A stretch of 36,395 bases of DNA from an uncultured Lachnospiraceae bacterium. GTDB taxonomy: Bacteria > Bacillota > Clostridia > Lachnospirales > Lachnospiraceae. Location of the stretch: contig CADCDW010000016.1 of NCBI GenBank assembly GCA_902800325.1, positions 1-36,395 on the forward strand. The letters are read 5' to 3'. The notes under the pieces were generated by a model. The model had not been told where the DNA came from. It searched no databases and was given only the letters and a program-made list of their open reading frames with translations. The translations under genes were made by a program, and so were the position numbers. Positions 8,832-17,981 of this stretch are shown here, in pieces; the stretch's first letter is position 1, and the number at the start of each line of letters is the position of its first letter.

Positions 8832-11357
8832 ATGATATTAATTGATACGCAAAAGGAAGAATTCGCGAAATTAAAGGATGTCAGAGTCTTCGGAAAGGAT
8901 GATGAGGAACAAACCTTTAATAGAGATTTGCTTATCATAGGATTGGGTGGCATAGGCTGTAAAGTTCTTACAAGTATCAAAAAGATGATAAGTGAGGATG
9001 TTACACCTGAGGATAATATAAATCTTTTATATATAGATTCAGACATTCAGGCTATGCAGGCGACTATTGAAGACAGCAAGGAAGGTATTGGTCTTAATGC
9101 ACTTGAGGTTATGAGTATTTACAGACCAAATCTTGAAACGGTTCTCTCCAAGGGTATTAACAATAATCCGGTTCACCCAAATCTTGCAAACTGGATGAAG
9201 AGTGATTTCCCTGATATGAATATAGGAATCGACGGAGCAAGAGGTAATCGTCAGCTCGGAAGACTTATGTTTTCGAATGCCTATGAGGACATAAGAATTC
9301 TTTTGTTTGAAAAAATTGAAGAGATATACAACAAATCCGAAAACGGAAAACTTGATATAATTATCGTGTCCAGCGTGGCAGGTGGAACAGGAAGCGGTAT
9401 CATATCTGATCTTGCGTACAATATAAGAGCATACGGTAAATCAAAGAGATTAAATAATTATCGTATAGGTGCATGTCTTCTTACCCCTGACGTTTTATAT
9501 GCAGACAGATTTATATCAGACAACCGGGAGCTTATGAGTCTTTTAAATGCCAATGGTTGTGCGACGTTAAAAGAAATAGACTATTTTATGCGTATCGTTA
9601 ACAGGGGTGAGGCTTATACCTTTGAAAGCACAACACACAGACTTTCCATGAAGGAAAATATATTTGATTCATGCATGATTATATCCGGTAAGCAGGATGA
9701 TCAGGGTTATCTCCCTGAAGGTGTTATATGCAGTGATATAGCATATTTTATTTCGATGCTTTCAAAAAATAAATTCGTTGGAAATGAATCCTCGGCAGAA
9801 GAAAGAAAGCTTTTAAGAGATGCGTTTTTTGATAAGGAAGGCTCAGGATATTATAAGATATTTAATGAGTCGGATTACAGAGTTCCTATAAAGGAAATTG
9901 AAAATATATGCGAATATGAGGTATTTGCTGAGGCTGATAAGAGACTTCATACCCTTGATAATATCGAGGGAATAGCAGAAAATGATTTAAAGATATCATT
10001 GTTGGAATTGAATGAGTTTTTAGATGGCAAACCGGGAGAACCAATAAGTCTTGATGTAAAAGGACTTGTTAATCTTAATCAGCTTATTAAACCTGATTAT
10101 AAGTCTATCAAGAAAAAACAGGATACATTAAGAACATCTATGCCAAGACAGTTATCGGATGTTGAAAAAAATATACCAAGTATTATAAAACAGCTAAAAA
10201 ATAAGGTAACTAGTGATATAGACAGACTTATTACAAGATATATGAAAGAATATGGTCCTTTTCTTACCATTAATCTGATAGGTTCTGCAGGATTTTCCGG
10301 CAGAGATGTCGACGGTGGAATTATTGCCGAGATTAGAAAGCTTGAGCAAAAACTTGGATCATATCAGCCAACGGGTGAATTTAGCCGAATTATTGAATCT
10401 ATAAGGGATATTGTAGCTAAGAGATTTTTCACTTTCCCTTCAGCGAAGCGTGAAACTGAAAACGGTTATTATGATGCTTGTATTAAAGAAACTCTTGCAA
10501 CCGAGAGAAATATGATAATGGATGGTATAAGTGACCAGGATTTATTTGGAGATATTATAAGAATTTTAAGACAGAAATCAGAACGCTTAAACGATATATA
10601 TGGTCAGTTTGGAGAAGATTTAAAGAATGCTATAGAAGATCTTTCCAAGAGGGGTACAAAAGTAATTAATTATACATTGAAGGGTGCTGCCAGACATGAG
10701 TTTTTACCTTCCGATTATGTGACTGATGCAAGAATTGATGAGTTAAGGAAAGGCATTATAGAGCTCATGGTCGAGCATGAGGCTGATATAGACAATTCAC
10801 GTCCTGTACCCGTAAAGGATACAATGGAAAGAATTTACAAGAATATATTTGTAAGTGTTGGTGTTTATGCTCCTGAGAAGCTTATATCGGTTGCGTTTGC
10901 AGAAAATAAGCCTACACTTCAGGAAACCAATATCATGTTTGTTTCGGCATCAAATGAAAAACGTGATGAGATTATGAATAATGCAGCAAAGGTATTTGTT
11001 GAAGGTTTAAGCGAAAAGGCTGAAAAGAAGAAAATGTGTGTTCTTAAAGAAGGTTCGGAGGAGAAGGTTATCAATAAGAGATACATTTCACTTCCGGCTG
11101 CTATGCCGCATTTTTCCGAATGTGTCAAGAATATTCTTATAGGTGAACCGTATAATACACCTGATGACACCATAGCATTTAACCATGGTGAAATTGAAAT
11201 TTCCATAGATGACATTCTTGTTGGTGTTCCATTATCACTTCTTGAGTGTGCAAGGGAACTTCAGGACGCATATAATGCAGTTGATAAAGAAGCATATTTT
11301 GGACTTCACATAGATGAAGTAAATAAGGATATGTATGCATATCCGGATTTGTGCTGA
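8832..11357 (+). CDS. Tubulin/FtsZ-superfamily protein (tubulin-like, PF13809 type)
   Basis: Predicted cytoplasmic GTP-binding, possibly filament-forming protein of 841 aa. It opens with a nucleotide-binding glycine motif LIIGLGGIGCK (34-44), then GARGNRQLGRL (135-145), typical of this family, and the tubulin signature GGTGSG (184-189). The C-terminal part (about 650-841), with a GVPLSLLE stretch, is also like the family; the middle is mostly helical with no domain I recognise. It is far longer than FtsZ and lacks FtsZ's conserved tail, so it is not the division protein. The ATG at 8832 follows a GGAGGAGAAGG run; a GTG at 8814 in the same frame overlaps the prfC stop and is less likely. Neighbours give no function; the small gene at 11397 may belong with it. 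Confidence 0.85.
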   Translation: MILIDTQKEEFAKLKDVRVFGKDDEEQTFNRDLLIIGLGGIGCKVLTSIKKMISEDVTPEDNINLLYIDSDIQAMQATIEDSKEGIGLNALEVMSIYRPNLETVLSKGINNNPVHPNLANWMKSDFPDMNIGIDGARGNRQLGRLMFSNAYEDIRILLFEKIEEIYNKSENGKLDIIIVSSVAGGTGSGIISDLAYNIRAYGKSKRLNNYRIGACLLTPDVLYADRFISDNRELMSLLNANGCATLKEIDYFMRIVNRGEAYTFESTTHRLSMKENIFDSCMIISGKQDDQGYLPEGVICSDIAYFISMLSKNKFVGNESSAEERKLLRDAFFDKEGSGYYKIFNESDYRVPIKEIENICEYEVFAEADKRLHTLDNIEGIAENDLKISLLELNEFLDGKPGEPISLDVKGLVNLNQLIKPDYKSIKKKQDTLRTSMPRQLSDVEKNIPSIIKQLKNKVTSDIDRLITRYMKEYGPFLTINLIGSAGFSGRDVDGGIIAEIRKLEQKLGSYQPTGEFSRIIESIRDIVAKRFFTFPSAKRETENGYYDACIKETLATERNMIMDGISDQDLFGDIIRILRQKSERLNDIYGQFGEDLKNAIEDLSKRGTKVINYTLKGAARHEFLPSDYVTDARIDELRKGIIELMVEHEADIDNSRPVPVKDTMERIYKNIFVSVGVYAPEKLISVAFAENKPTLQETNIMFVSASNEKRDEIMNNAAKVFVEGLSEKAEKKKMCVLKEGSEEKVINKRYISLPAAMPHFSECVKNILIGEPYNTPDDTIAFNHGEIEISIDDILVGVPLSLLECARELQDAYNAVDKEAYFGLHIDEVNKDMYAYPDLC

Positions 11358-11396
11358 TTTATATATATAAAATAATTCAATATGGAGGAATTGAAA

Positions 11397-11615
11397 ATGG
11401 ATATTAAAGATCAGGTTACAAAAATTGTAGACAAGGTAAAGAACGATAAGGATTTTGAGAAGGAGTTTAAGTCAAATCCGGAAAAGGCTATCGAAAAAGC
11501 CGCAGGAATCGATATACCGGATGGTATGCTCGATAAGGTAGTATCAGGTGTTCAGGCCAAGATTGGAGCAGGTAAGGCTGCCGATGCTCTTAATTCTTTG
11601 AAAAAAATGATTTAA
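11397..11615 (+). CDS. Small acidic/lysine-rich protein resembling NHLP-type leader peptides
   Basis: 72 residues, charged and predicted helical, no signal peptide or membrane segment. The core NPEKAIEKAAGIDIPDG resembles the [D/N]P..A(L/I)E...GI.(I/L/V)P(D/E)G pattern of nitrile-hydratase-like leader peptides (NHLP, related to Nif11 leaders). The tail after it lacks the Cys/Ser/Thr-rich core of a RiPP precursor and a clear GG cleavage site, so it may be a stand-alone small protein with the same fold. The ATG at 11397 follows GGAGG by 8 bases; the in-frame ATG at 11382 overlaps that ribosome binding site. It starts 39 bases after the tubulin-like gene and is followed by trkA. Confidence 0.75.
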   Translation: MDIKDQVTKIVDKVKNDKDFEKEFKSNPEKAIEKAAGIDIPDGMLDKVVSGVQAKIGAGKAADALNSLKKMI

Positions 11616-11656
11616 TTTTATTAATATTATAATTTATTTTCTGGAGAGAGAAAAAT

Positions 11657-13039
11657 ATGGAAAATCCATTTAAAAGAAACAGAGGGTTAAAAATCATTAT
11701 AGTTGGGTGTGGAAAGGTTGGAAATACTCTTGTTGAAAGACTTGTTCAGGAAAAGCATGATATAACGGTAATTGATACTAACGGGGATTTGGTTGACCGG
11801 GTATCTGAAACATATGATGTAATGGGCATAGCCTGCAATGGTTCAAGTTACAGGGTTTTGCTTGATGCAGGTATCAATGAGACAGATGTACTTATAGCTG
11901 TTACAGAGTCTGATGAGCTTAATATGCTTTGTTGTACTATAGCAAATCAGGTTGGACATTGTGCTACCATTGCAAGAGTCAGGAATCCTGATTACAGTGA
12001 CGAGCTTGCTTACTTAAGGTCTAAGCTCGGCATATCGCTTATAATCAATCCGGAACTTGAAACTGCAAGAGAAATTGCAAGGCTTTTGCGTCTGCCTATG
12101 GCTGAAGAAATTAATTCATTTACGAAGGGACATGCTGAGCTTATAAAGTTTAAACTTCCTGATGGGAATGTACTTGATGGTGCACATATTTCAGATATCA
12201 GAAGTTATAATTCAGAGCTTTTGGTTTGTGGCGTAGAAAGAGGAGGAGAGCTTGTTATACCTGATGGTTCATTTACACTTAAAGGACAGGATTATATAAC
12301 CTTTATAGCTACCCCTATCAATACGCAGAATTTTTTCAAAAAGATAGATATAGATACTCATCAGGTAAAAAACTGTATGATAATCGGCGGCGGAAAATCA
12401 TCATATTATCTTGCAAAGCAGCTTACAGAGATGAATATTGATGTTAAGATTGTAGAACTCGATATGAAGCGATGTGAGGAGTTAAGTGCACTCATTCCAA
12501 AGGCACTTATAATATGCGGTGATGGTACTGATGAAGCTGTACTTCGTGAATCGGGCATAGAAGAAGCAGATTCAGTTGTGGCTCTTACCGGTCTTGATGA
12601 AGAAAATATACTTATAACCTTGTTTGCAAGACAGATTACTTCAGCAAAGGTTATAACCAAGATTAAAAGAAGTTCGTTCCATGATGTTATAGACAGTCTG
12701 GATATGGGCAGTATACTTTATCCAAGATATATGACATCTGAGACGATTATCGGTCATGTACGTGCTACTCAAAATGGTATAGGAAGTAATATTGAGGTAC
12801 TTTATCATATATTTGATAACAAGGCTGAAGCGATAGAGTTTAATACTGAGAAGAATTCTCCGGTTGTCGGAAAACCTCTTATGGAGCTTAAGCTTAAGGA
12901 TAATCTTCTTGTTGCCTGTATCAATAGAAACGGGAAGATTATAATACCTAAAGGTGATGATGTTATACAGGAAAATGATAAGGTTATCATAGTTACAACT
13001 CATACCGGATTTAAGGATTTGAAAGATATTCTTAAATAA
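11657..13039 (+). CDS. trkA: Trk potassium uptake regulatory subunit TrkA
   Basis: Peripheral cytoplasmic NAD(H)/nucleotide-binding subunit that gates the TrkH potassium channel. At 460 aa it has the usual double RCK layout: RCK-N1 opening with IIIVGCGKVG (13-22), RCK-C1 around 140-225, RCK-N2 opening with MIIGGGKSSYYLA (near 242), RCK-C2 at the end. The conserved acidic residues at the ends of the second Rossmann strand are present (VIDTN, IVELD). A GGAGAG sequence precedes the ATG. Only 27 bases separate it from trkH, so they form one transcription unit. Confidence 0.95.
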   Translation: MENPFKRNRGLKIIIVGCGKVGNTLVERLVQEKHDITVIDTNGDLVDRVSETYDVMGIACNGSSYRVLLDAGINETDVLIAVTESDELNMLCCTIANQVGHCATIARVRNPDYSDELAYLRSKLGISLIINPELETAREIARLLRLPMAEEINSFTKGHAELIKFKLPDGNVLDGAHISDIRSYNSELLVCGVERGGELVIPDGSFTLKGQDYITFIATPINTQNFFKKIDIDTHQVKNCMIIGGGKSSYYLAKQLTEMNIDVKIVELDMKRCEELSALIPKALIICGDGTDEAVLRESGIEEADSVVALTGLDEENILITLFARQITSAKVITKIKRSSFHDVIDSLDMGSILYPRYMTSETIIGHVRATQNGIGSNIEVLYHIFDNKAEAIEFNTEKNSPVVGKPLMELKLKDNLLVACINRNGKIIIPKGDDVIQENDKVIIVTTHTGFKDLKDILK

Positions 13040-13066
13040 TTTCGAAACAGAGTAGAGGATAAGATA

Positions 13067-14518
13067 GTGAATTACGGTGTTGTTATATATGTTTTAGGAT
13101 GGATTATGGATATCGAGGCAGCGTGTATGATGCTGCCTTGTCTTGTGGCTGTTATATATGGTGAAAATGAAGGCTTTGGCTTTTTGTACGTTGCCATAGC
13201 AGCGGCTGTTGTAGGTACAATTATAGTGTTACATAAGCCAAAGGATATGAAATTTTATCTAAAAGAAGGCTTTGTAACAACGGCTTTAAGCTGGATAATT
13301 CTTTCTGTACTTGGAGCGCTTCCTTTTGTGCTCAATGAAGATATACCTGACATAACAGATGCCTTGTTTGAGACTGTATCCGGCTTTACAACGACCGGCT
13401 CAACTATTCTTTCAGATGTAGAGGCTTTATCACATGCAAGCTTGTTTTGGCGAAGCTTTACACACTGGATAGGTGGTATGGGAGTACTTGTATTTCTTCT
13501 TGCAATACTTCCTATGGCAGGCGGTTCCAATATGAATCTTATGAAGGCGGAAAGCCCGGGTCCTTCGGTAGGTAAGCTTGTGCCTAAGGTTAAAGACACA
13601 GCGTTTTATCTATATGCTATATATTTTGTGATGACTGTCATAGAGGTTATTCTTTTGATTATAGGCGGCATGAACCTTTTTGAGTCACTTACTATTTCGT
13701 TTGGTACTGCCGGTACCGGTGGACTTAGTATATGGAATGACAGTATCATGAGCTGTACTCCTTATCAACAGTGGGTTATAGGTATATTTATGGTGCTTTT
13801 TGGTGTTAATTTCACGTTTTATTTTCTTTTGATAACCGGAAAGCTAAAGCAGGCACTTAAGATAGAAGAAGTTAGGGTGTATTTTATAATAGTTCTTGTT
13901 TCTGTTATAACTATTGCCATAAATATTTATGATAAAATAGGCTCAATAGGTGCAACTGTAAGACATTCGTTTTTCCAGGTTGGTTCCATTATAACCACAA
14001 CAGGATATGGAACAGCTGATTTCGATACCTGGCCGGCGCTTTCAAAAACAATTCTTGTAATGCTTATGTTTATAGGTGCATGTGCAGGCAGTACAGGTGG
14101 TGGTATAAAGGTTTCACGTTTTATTGTAATGGCTAAAACGGTAAGAAAAGAAATAGTTTCTTTCCTTTTCCCTAAGAGTGTTAAGAAGATAAAGATAGAA
14201 GATAAGGTTATAGGACATGAAACGCTTCGTTCAATAAATGTATATTTTATGACTTACATTTTAGTCTTTTCAGTATCATTGCTTCTTATATCATATGAAA
14301 ATAAGGATATGACATCTAATTTTACTGCCGTTGCAGCGACAATTAACAATATCGGTCCGGGACTCAGCAAGGTTGGTCCTACATGTAATTTTTCGTGTTA
14401 TTCGGCATTTTCAAAATATATTTTTATGTTTGATATGCTTGCCGGAAGATTGGAATTGTTCCCGATACTTTTACTGTTTTCACCGTCAGTATGGAAGAGA
14501 AAGAAAAAGGCTGCATAA
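13067..14518 (+). CDS. trkH: Trk potassium uptake channel TrkH
   Basis: Integral membrane potassium-translocating subunit partnered with TrkA, 483 aa, with the expected series of hydrophobic helices. The four filter-type repeats are visible: SGFTTTGSTIL, GTAGTGGLS, TTTGYGTADFDTWP and NNIGPGLSKVG; the helix-breaking CAGSTGGGIK motif characteristic of TrkH/KtrB also appears. The start is a GTG at 13067 with AGAGG upstream; the protein then reads MNYGVVIYVLGWI, as in homologues. A terminator follows immediately. Confidence 0.95.
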   Translation: MNYGVVIYVLGWIMDIEAACMMLPCLVAVIYGENEGFGFLYVAIAAAVVGTIIVLHKPKDMKFYLKEGFVTTALSWIILSVLGALPFVLNEDIPDITDALFETVSGFTTTGSTILSDVEALSHASLFWRSFTHWIGGMGVLVFLLAILPMAGGSNMNLMKAESPGPSVGKLVPKVKDTAFYLYAIYFVMTVIEVILLIIGGMNLFESLTISFGTAGTGGLSIWNDSIMSCTPYQQWVIGIFMVLFGVNFTFYFLLITGKLKQALKIEEVRVYFIIVLVSVITIAINIYDKIGSIGATVRHSFFQVGSIITTTGYGTADFDTWPALSKTILVMLMFIGACAGSTGGGIKVSRFIVMAKTVRKEIVSFLFPKSVKKIKIEDKVIGHETLRSINVYFMTYILVFSVSLLLISYENKDMTSNFTAVAATINNIGPGLSKVGPTCNFSCYSAFSKYIFMFDMLAGRLELFPILLLFSPSVWKRKKKAA

Positions 14519-14522
14519 AAAA

Positions 14523-14548
14523 TGCGCACCGTAAGGTGCGTATTTTTT
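14523..14548. terminator. Bidirectional terminator between trkH and sigE
   Basis: An 8-bp stem (14523-14530 with 14535-14542, one G-U pair) closes a GTAA loop. It has an A-run before it and a T-run after it (14543-14549), so it can end both the trkH transcript on the plus strand and the convergent sigE transcript on the minus strand. Confidence 0.85.
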
Positions 14549-15279
14549 TACCCAAGACGTATGATTTCTTTTTTTAATCGTCTTATGATTTTCTTTTCTA
14601 ATCTTGATATATAGGATTGTGATATTCCAAGTAAATCCGCCACTTCCTTTTGAGTCATTTCTTCGTCGTTTCTGCCTATGCCAAATCTTAATTCTATGAT
14701 GGTGCGTTCACGTTCCGAAAGAATGTCAAGTGCCTGCTCAAGCAGGTTTTTGTCAACTTCATCTTCGATATCTTTATATATTTCATCATCTTCGGTTCCA
14801 AGTATATCGGACAAAAGAAGTTCGTTTCCGTCCCAATCCACATTGAGCGGTTCGTCTATGGAAACCTCGGCTTTGGTTCTTTGGCTGCGTCTAAGGTGCA
14901 TTAGTATCTCGTTTTCTATACATCTTGAAGCATATGTAGCAAGCTTGATATTTTTATCTGTTTTAAATGTATTGATGGCCTTTATAAGACCTATGGTTCC
15001 GATAGATATGAGGTCTTCAACGCCAACACCGGTATTGTCAAATTTTTTTGCAATATAAACTACCAGTCTCAGGTTATGTTCTATAAGAGTTTTCTTTACT
15101 TCCACATCATCTTCATTGGCGAGACGGTCCAATAAATATGACTCATCTTCAGGTGTTAATGGTGGTGGCAGTATTTCCGCACCTCCTATATAGTGGACTT
15201 CATTTTTCGGAAACATTATAAAATTAGCAATGCTTTTTATGTTAAAGCTGAATTTGTTATTGCTAACCACACTAATCAT
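14548..15279 (-). CDS. sigE: RNA polymerase sporulation sigma factor SigE (pro-sigma-E)
   Basis: Early mother-cell sigma factor, 243 aa. The N-terminal ~28 residues precede [14 protein letters not shown], which matches the SigE processing region; they form the pro-sequence removed by SpoIIGA. Region 2 ([17 protein letters not shown], then [14 protein letters not shown]) and region 4 with its helix-turn-helix ([21 protein letters not shown]) are complete. It lies 15 bases after spoIIGA, the usual spoIIG operon order, with GAGGAG ahead of the ATG. The presence of this pair indicates a spore former, or a lineage that still keeps the early sporulation program. Confidence 0.97.
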   Translation of the reverse strand: MISVVSNNKFSFNIKSIANFIMFPKNEVHYIGGAEILPPPLTPEDESYLLDRLANEDDVEVKKTLIEHNLRLVVYIAKKFDNTGVGVEDLISIGTIGLIKAINTFKTDKNIKLATYASRCIENEILMHLRRSQRTKAEVSIDEPLNVDWDGNELLLSDILGTEDDEIYKDIEDEVDKNLLEQALDILSERERTIIELRFGIGRNDEEMTQKEVADLLGISQSYISRLEKKIIRRLKKEIIRLG

Positions 15280-15294
15280 TTGAATAACTCCTCT

Positions 15295-16131
15295 CTATAT
15301 AATTTTCATGTTCTCATTTAAAAGAACCTGAAAATCGTTTTTGAATTTAAATCTGCTTATACCAAAAGCTATATGACTGAAATACTTTTTTTCATCAGGA
15401 AATGACATTGAATCCATTAGAAAAACAGGCATAAATGCACAGTATGAGCTAATTGTTGAATATGGAACAGGATATAGCTTAAGGTCGGATATATGCTTGA
15501 ATTTTTCATAATCCATATATCCTGTTTTTTGATAATATGTTATAAGCTCATACGCTTTTTGATTTATAAAATTTTTCATTAATCTGTAATCCAATATCAT
15601 CACAGGTTTTTTTGAATACGGATCGGTTAATGTGTTGCCCGTATCCTCATAGCCTGTTACATGGGCATTTTTACCGTACATGGTTAAACTGATTTTATGG
15701 TATTTGCCTGAAAGCTTTCTGCTTATTTTTTTTGCTGCTAAACAAAAAAGCAAGGTACCAGTCATAAGTGATATTAGTAAATGATGAAAGGATAAGGATT
15801 CACCTCCTTTAAATGAATTGATGATTCCATAAATTATTAACATTGAAATGATTAACGCTAAATTATTTTTTAACAAATTGCGCATAGAACGAGTTTTGAA
15901 ATACATAAAGGTCATAAAAACATAGCATAAAGCATAAAATAGTGGAAGAAGTGTATTGCCTAAAAAAAGAATATATACCGCATCCGTTAAAATACTTGTA
16001 ACTATAGACCATAAAAGCAGCTTTTTTATATAAATCTTAGTATGGAGTAGTTTATGTGTAACAATAAGTACACATACATTGATTAAAAAGTTCCATAAAA
16101 ATATAACGTCCGCAAAGACTATGTATTTCAT
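15295..16131 (-). CDS. spoIIGA: Sigma-E processing peptidase SpoIIGA
   Basis: Membrane-embedded aspartic protease that removes the SigE pro-sequence at the sporulation septum. The 278 aa comprise about five hydrophobic helices in residues 1-135 and a C-terminal protease domain. The catalytic motif is YEDTGNTLTDPYSKKPV, with Asp163 as the catalytic aspartate. GGAGGAG precedes the ATG. It is the first gene of the spoIIG operon and is divergent from the subtilase gene at 16260. Confidence 0.93.
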   Translation of the reverse strand: MKYIVFADVIFLWNFLINVCVLIVTHKLLHTKIYIKKLLLWSIVTSILTDAVYILFLGNTLLPLFYALCYVFMTFMYFKTRSMRNLLKNNLALIISMLIIYGIINSFKGGESLSFHHLLISLMTGTLLFCLAAKKISRKLSGKYHKISLTMYGKNAHVTGYEDTGNTLTDPYSKKPVMILDYRLMKNFINQKAYELITYYQKTGYMDYEKFKHISDLKLYPVPYSTISSYCAFMPVFLMDSMSFPDEKKYFSHIAFGISRFKFKNDFQVLLNENMKII

Positions 16132-16159
16132 TTTGCTCCTCCGTCATTTCTTAAATGGA

Positions 16160-16165
16160 ATTATA
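16160..16165 (-). promoter_or_regulatory. Possible -10 of the spoIIG operon promoter
   Basis: On the minus strand a perfect TATAAT lies about 30 bases before the spoIIGA start. No good -35 stands 17 bases upstream. In Bacillus the spoIIG promoter has an over-long spacer and depends on Spo0A~P; a weak Spo0A-box-like CGTCGTA (plus strand, 16187-16193) is the only hint here. Assignment is tentative. Confidence 0.35.
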
Positions 16166-16259
16166 GTGCTTTGTTTATAAAAAACTCGTCGTAATCTGTA
16201 ATGAAATCTAAAAGATTAATGACATAATTAGACATTATTGATATATAGGAGATGAAAAC

Positions 16260-17981
16260 GTGGCTGATGTATCAAAACTTAGCACTGAGCTTAATCTTGC
16301 ATTAAATGTTCCCTATAATGAAAGAATTAAATCGCTTGGTTTAAATCAGGGATTTGATGCTTTTGAAGAAGAGTGGGAATTAATTATAAGATATTTTGGA
16401 AACATAGATGATATAAACGTAGAGATACCTTTTTCGTATATAGAACTTTTTAACGGTTATGCGGTTATACGTATCAGGCAGGAAAAAATCAGTGATTTAT
16501 CTTATAATCCTCAGATTATATTTATGGATAAACCCAAAGCTTTATATTATGAAAGTGATTTTATCCCGGATAATACAATAGTATATAACCGGTCTATGCC
16601 GGCAGGATATAATTCTTCATGTTTTAATTTGCTTAATTATGGTATAGATGATTATACAGGAGAAGATGTTCTTGTGGCGGTAATTGATTCAGGTATTGAT
16701 TATAATAATCCTCAATTTATAAGAGATAAAAGAACCAAAATATATGAAATATGGGATCAGAATATATCAGGCAATCCGCCATATAACTTAAAAATTGGAA
16801 GTGTTTATAATGAAGATGATATCAATAACCTCATAGAACAAAATGATAACACCGCAGCAACTGATTATACCGGACATGGGACTGCTGTTACAAGTATTAT
16901 TAACAGACTGGCTGAAGAATCAAAGTTATTAATTATAAAACTATGGGAAAATAATCAAAAAGCCTATTCAAAAACAACGTCTATTATGCTTGGAATTACA
17001 TATGCAATTAAAAAATCCATGGAGCTTAAGCTTCCGCTTGTTATAAATCTCAGTTTTGGAAATAATTACGGAGATCATGATTCGGGTGCTATATTGGAAA
17101 GATATATAGATTCTGTTGCTGATATTACAAAGATTTCAATAGTAACCGGAACCGGAAATGAAGGAACAACATCAAGGCATACTGAATTTAATATTATGGA
17201 AAAATCATGGTATCAGGAAGAGTTTTTTGTAAGTCGTTTTGAAAGAGCAATTAATATACAGATATGGAGAAAATTTACAGATGTAATAGATATATTTCTG
17301 GTTACTCCGACAGAAACGGAGATTGGTCCTTTTAATAATTATCAGGAAACCATGAGTTACATCATAGATAATATGAGTATATTTGTTTTAAATGGTGTGC
17401 CTTCGCCGATTAATATAAATCAGGAGACATTTATAAGCATAATTCCTAAAGAGGATTTTCTTAAGGAGGGTGTATGGAAGATTAAGTTTAAACCTAAGAC
17501 GATAGTGGACGGAAGAGTAAATATATGGCTTCCGGTGGAAGCCTCAACAAGTTCTGAACTTAAATTTATACGACCAAAGGAATTTACAACGCTTACTATA
17601 CCGGGTACAGCAAAAAAAGCTATAACTGTAGGTGCATATAATCAAAATAACCTTAATTATGCAGCATTTTCAGGAAGAGGTTATAGTGTGTCGAAAGATA
17701 TAAAACCTGATATAGCAGCACCCGGGGTAAATATAAATGTGGCTGCTGTGGGAGGTGGAAATGCTGTAGTTACGGGAACATCATTTGCGGTACCTTTTGT
17801 CAGTTCTGCGGCAGCTTTACTTATGGAATATGGAATTACAAAAGGAAATGATCCTTTTTTATATGGTGAAAAGCTTAAAAGTTATATTATAAAGGGTGCA
17901 AAAAAACTCCCCGGCACCATTGTTCCCAATGAAAGGATTGGCTGGGGAGCTCTTTGTGTAGCAGAATCATTTATGATATAA
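16260..17981 (+). CDS. Csp-like subtilisin-family (S8) serine protease
   Basis: 573-aa subtilase with an intact triad: Asp143 in VIDSGID, His206 in GHGTAV and Ser508 in GTSFAVP, plus the oxyanion Asn region GTGNEG. No signal peptide; a ~130-residue N-terminal region looks like the Csp prodomain (GYAVIRI...), and an inserted beta-rich region lies between the His and Ser motifs, like the Csp jelly-roll. Csp proteases process the spore cortex hydrolase SleC in clostridia, so a germination role is plausible, supported by the divergent spoIIGA-sigE neighbour. A start GTG at 16260 follows AGGAG by 7 bases. Some Lachnospiraceae carry several such paralogues, so the exact function is not settled. Confidence 0.88.
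   Translation: MADVSKLSTELNLALNVPYNERIKSLGLNQGFDAFEEEWELIIRYFGNIDDINVEIPFSYIELFNGYAVIRIRQEKISDLSYNPQIIFMDKPKALYYESDFIPDNTIVYNRSMPAGYNSSCFNLLNYGIDDYTGEDVLVAVIDSGIDYNNPQFIRDKRTKIYEIWDQNISGNPPYNLKIGSVYNEDDINNLIEQNDNTAATDYTGHGTAVTSIINRLAEESKLLIIKLWENNQKAYSKTTSIMLGITYAIKKSMELKLPLVINLSFGNNYGDHDSGAILERYIDSVADITKISIVTGTGNEGTTSRHTEFNIMEKSWYQEEFFVSRFERAINIQIWRKFTDVIDIFLVTPTETEIGPFNNYQETMSYIIDNMSIFVLNGVPSPININQETFISIIPKEDFLKEGVWKIKFKPKTIVDGRVNIWLPVEASTSSELKFIRPKEFTTLTIPGTAKKAITVGAYNQNNLNYAAFSGRGYSVSKDIKPDIAAPGVNINVAAVGGGNAVVTGTSFAVPFVSSAAALLMEYGITKGNDPFLYGEKLKSYIIKGAKKLPGTIVPNERIGWGALCVAESFMI

Noticed and set aside
12641-13003. Long minus-strand frame opposite trkA
   Set aside because: Shadow of the coding strand of a clear TrkA C-terminal RCK domain; no ribosome binding site or protein motif.
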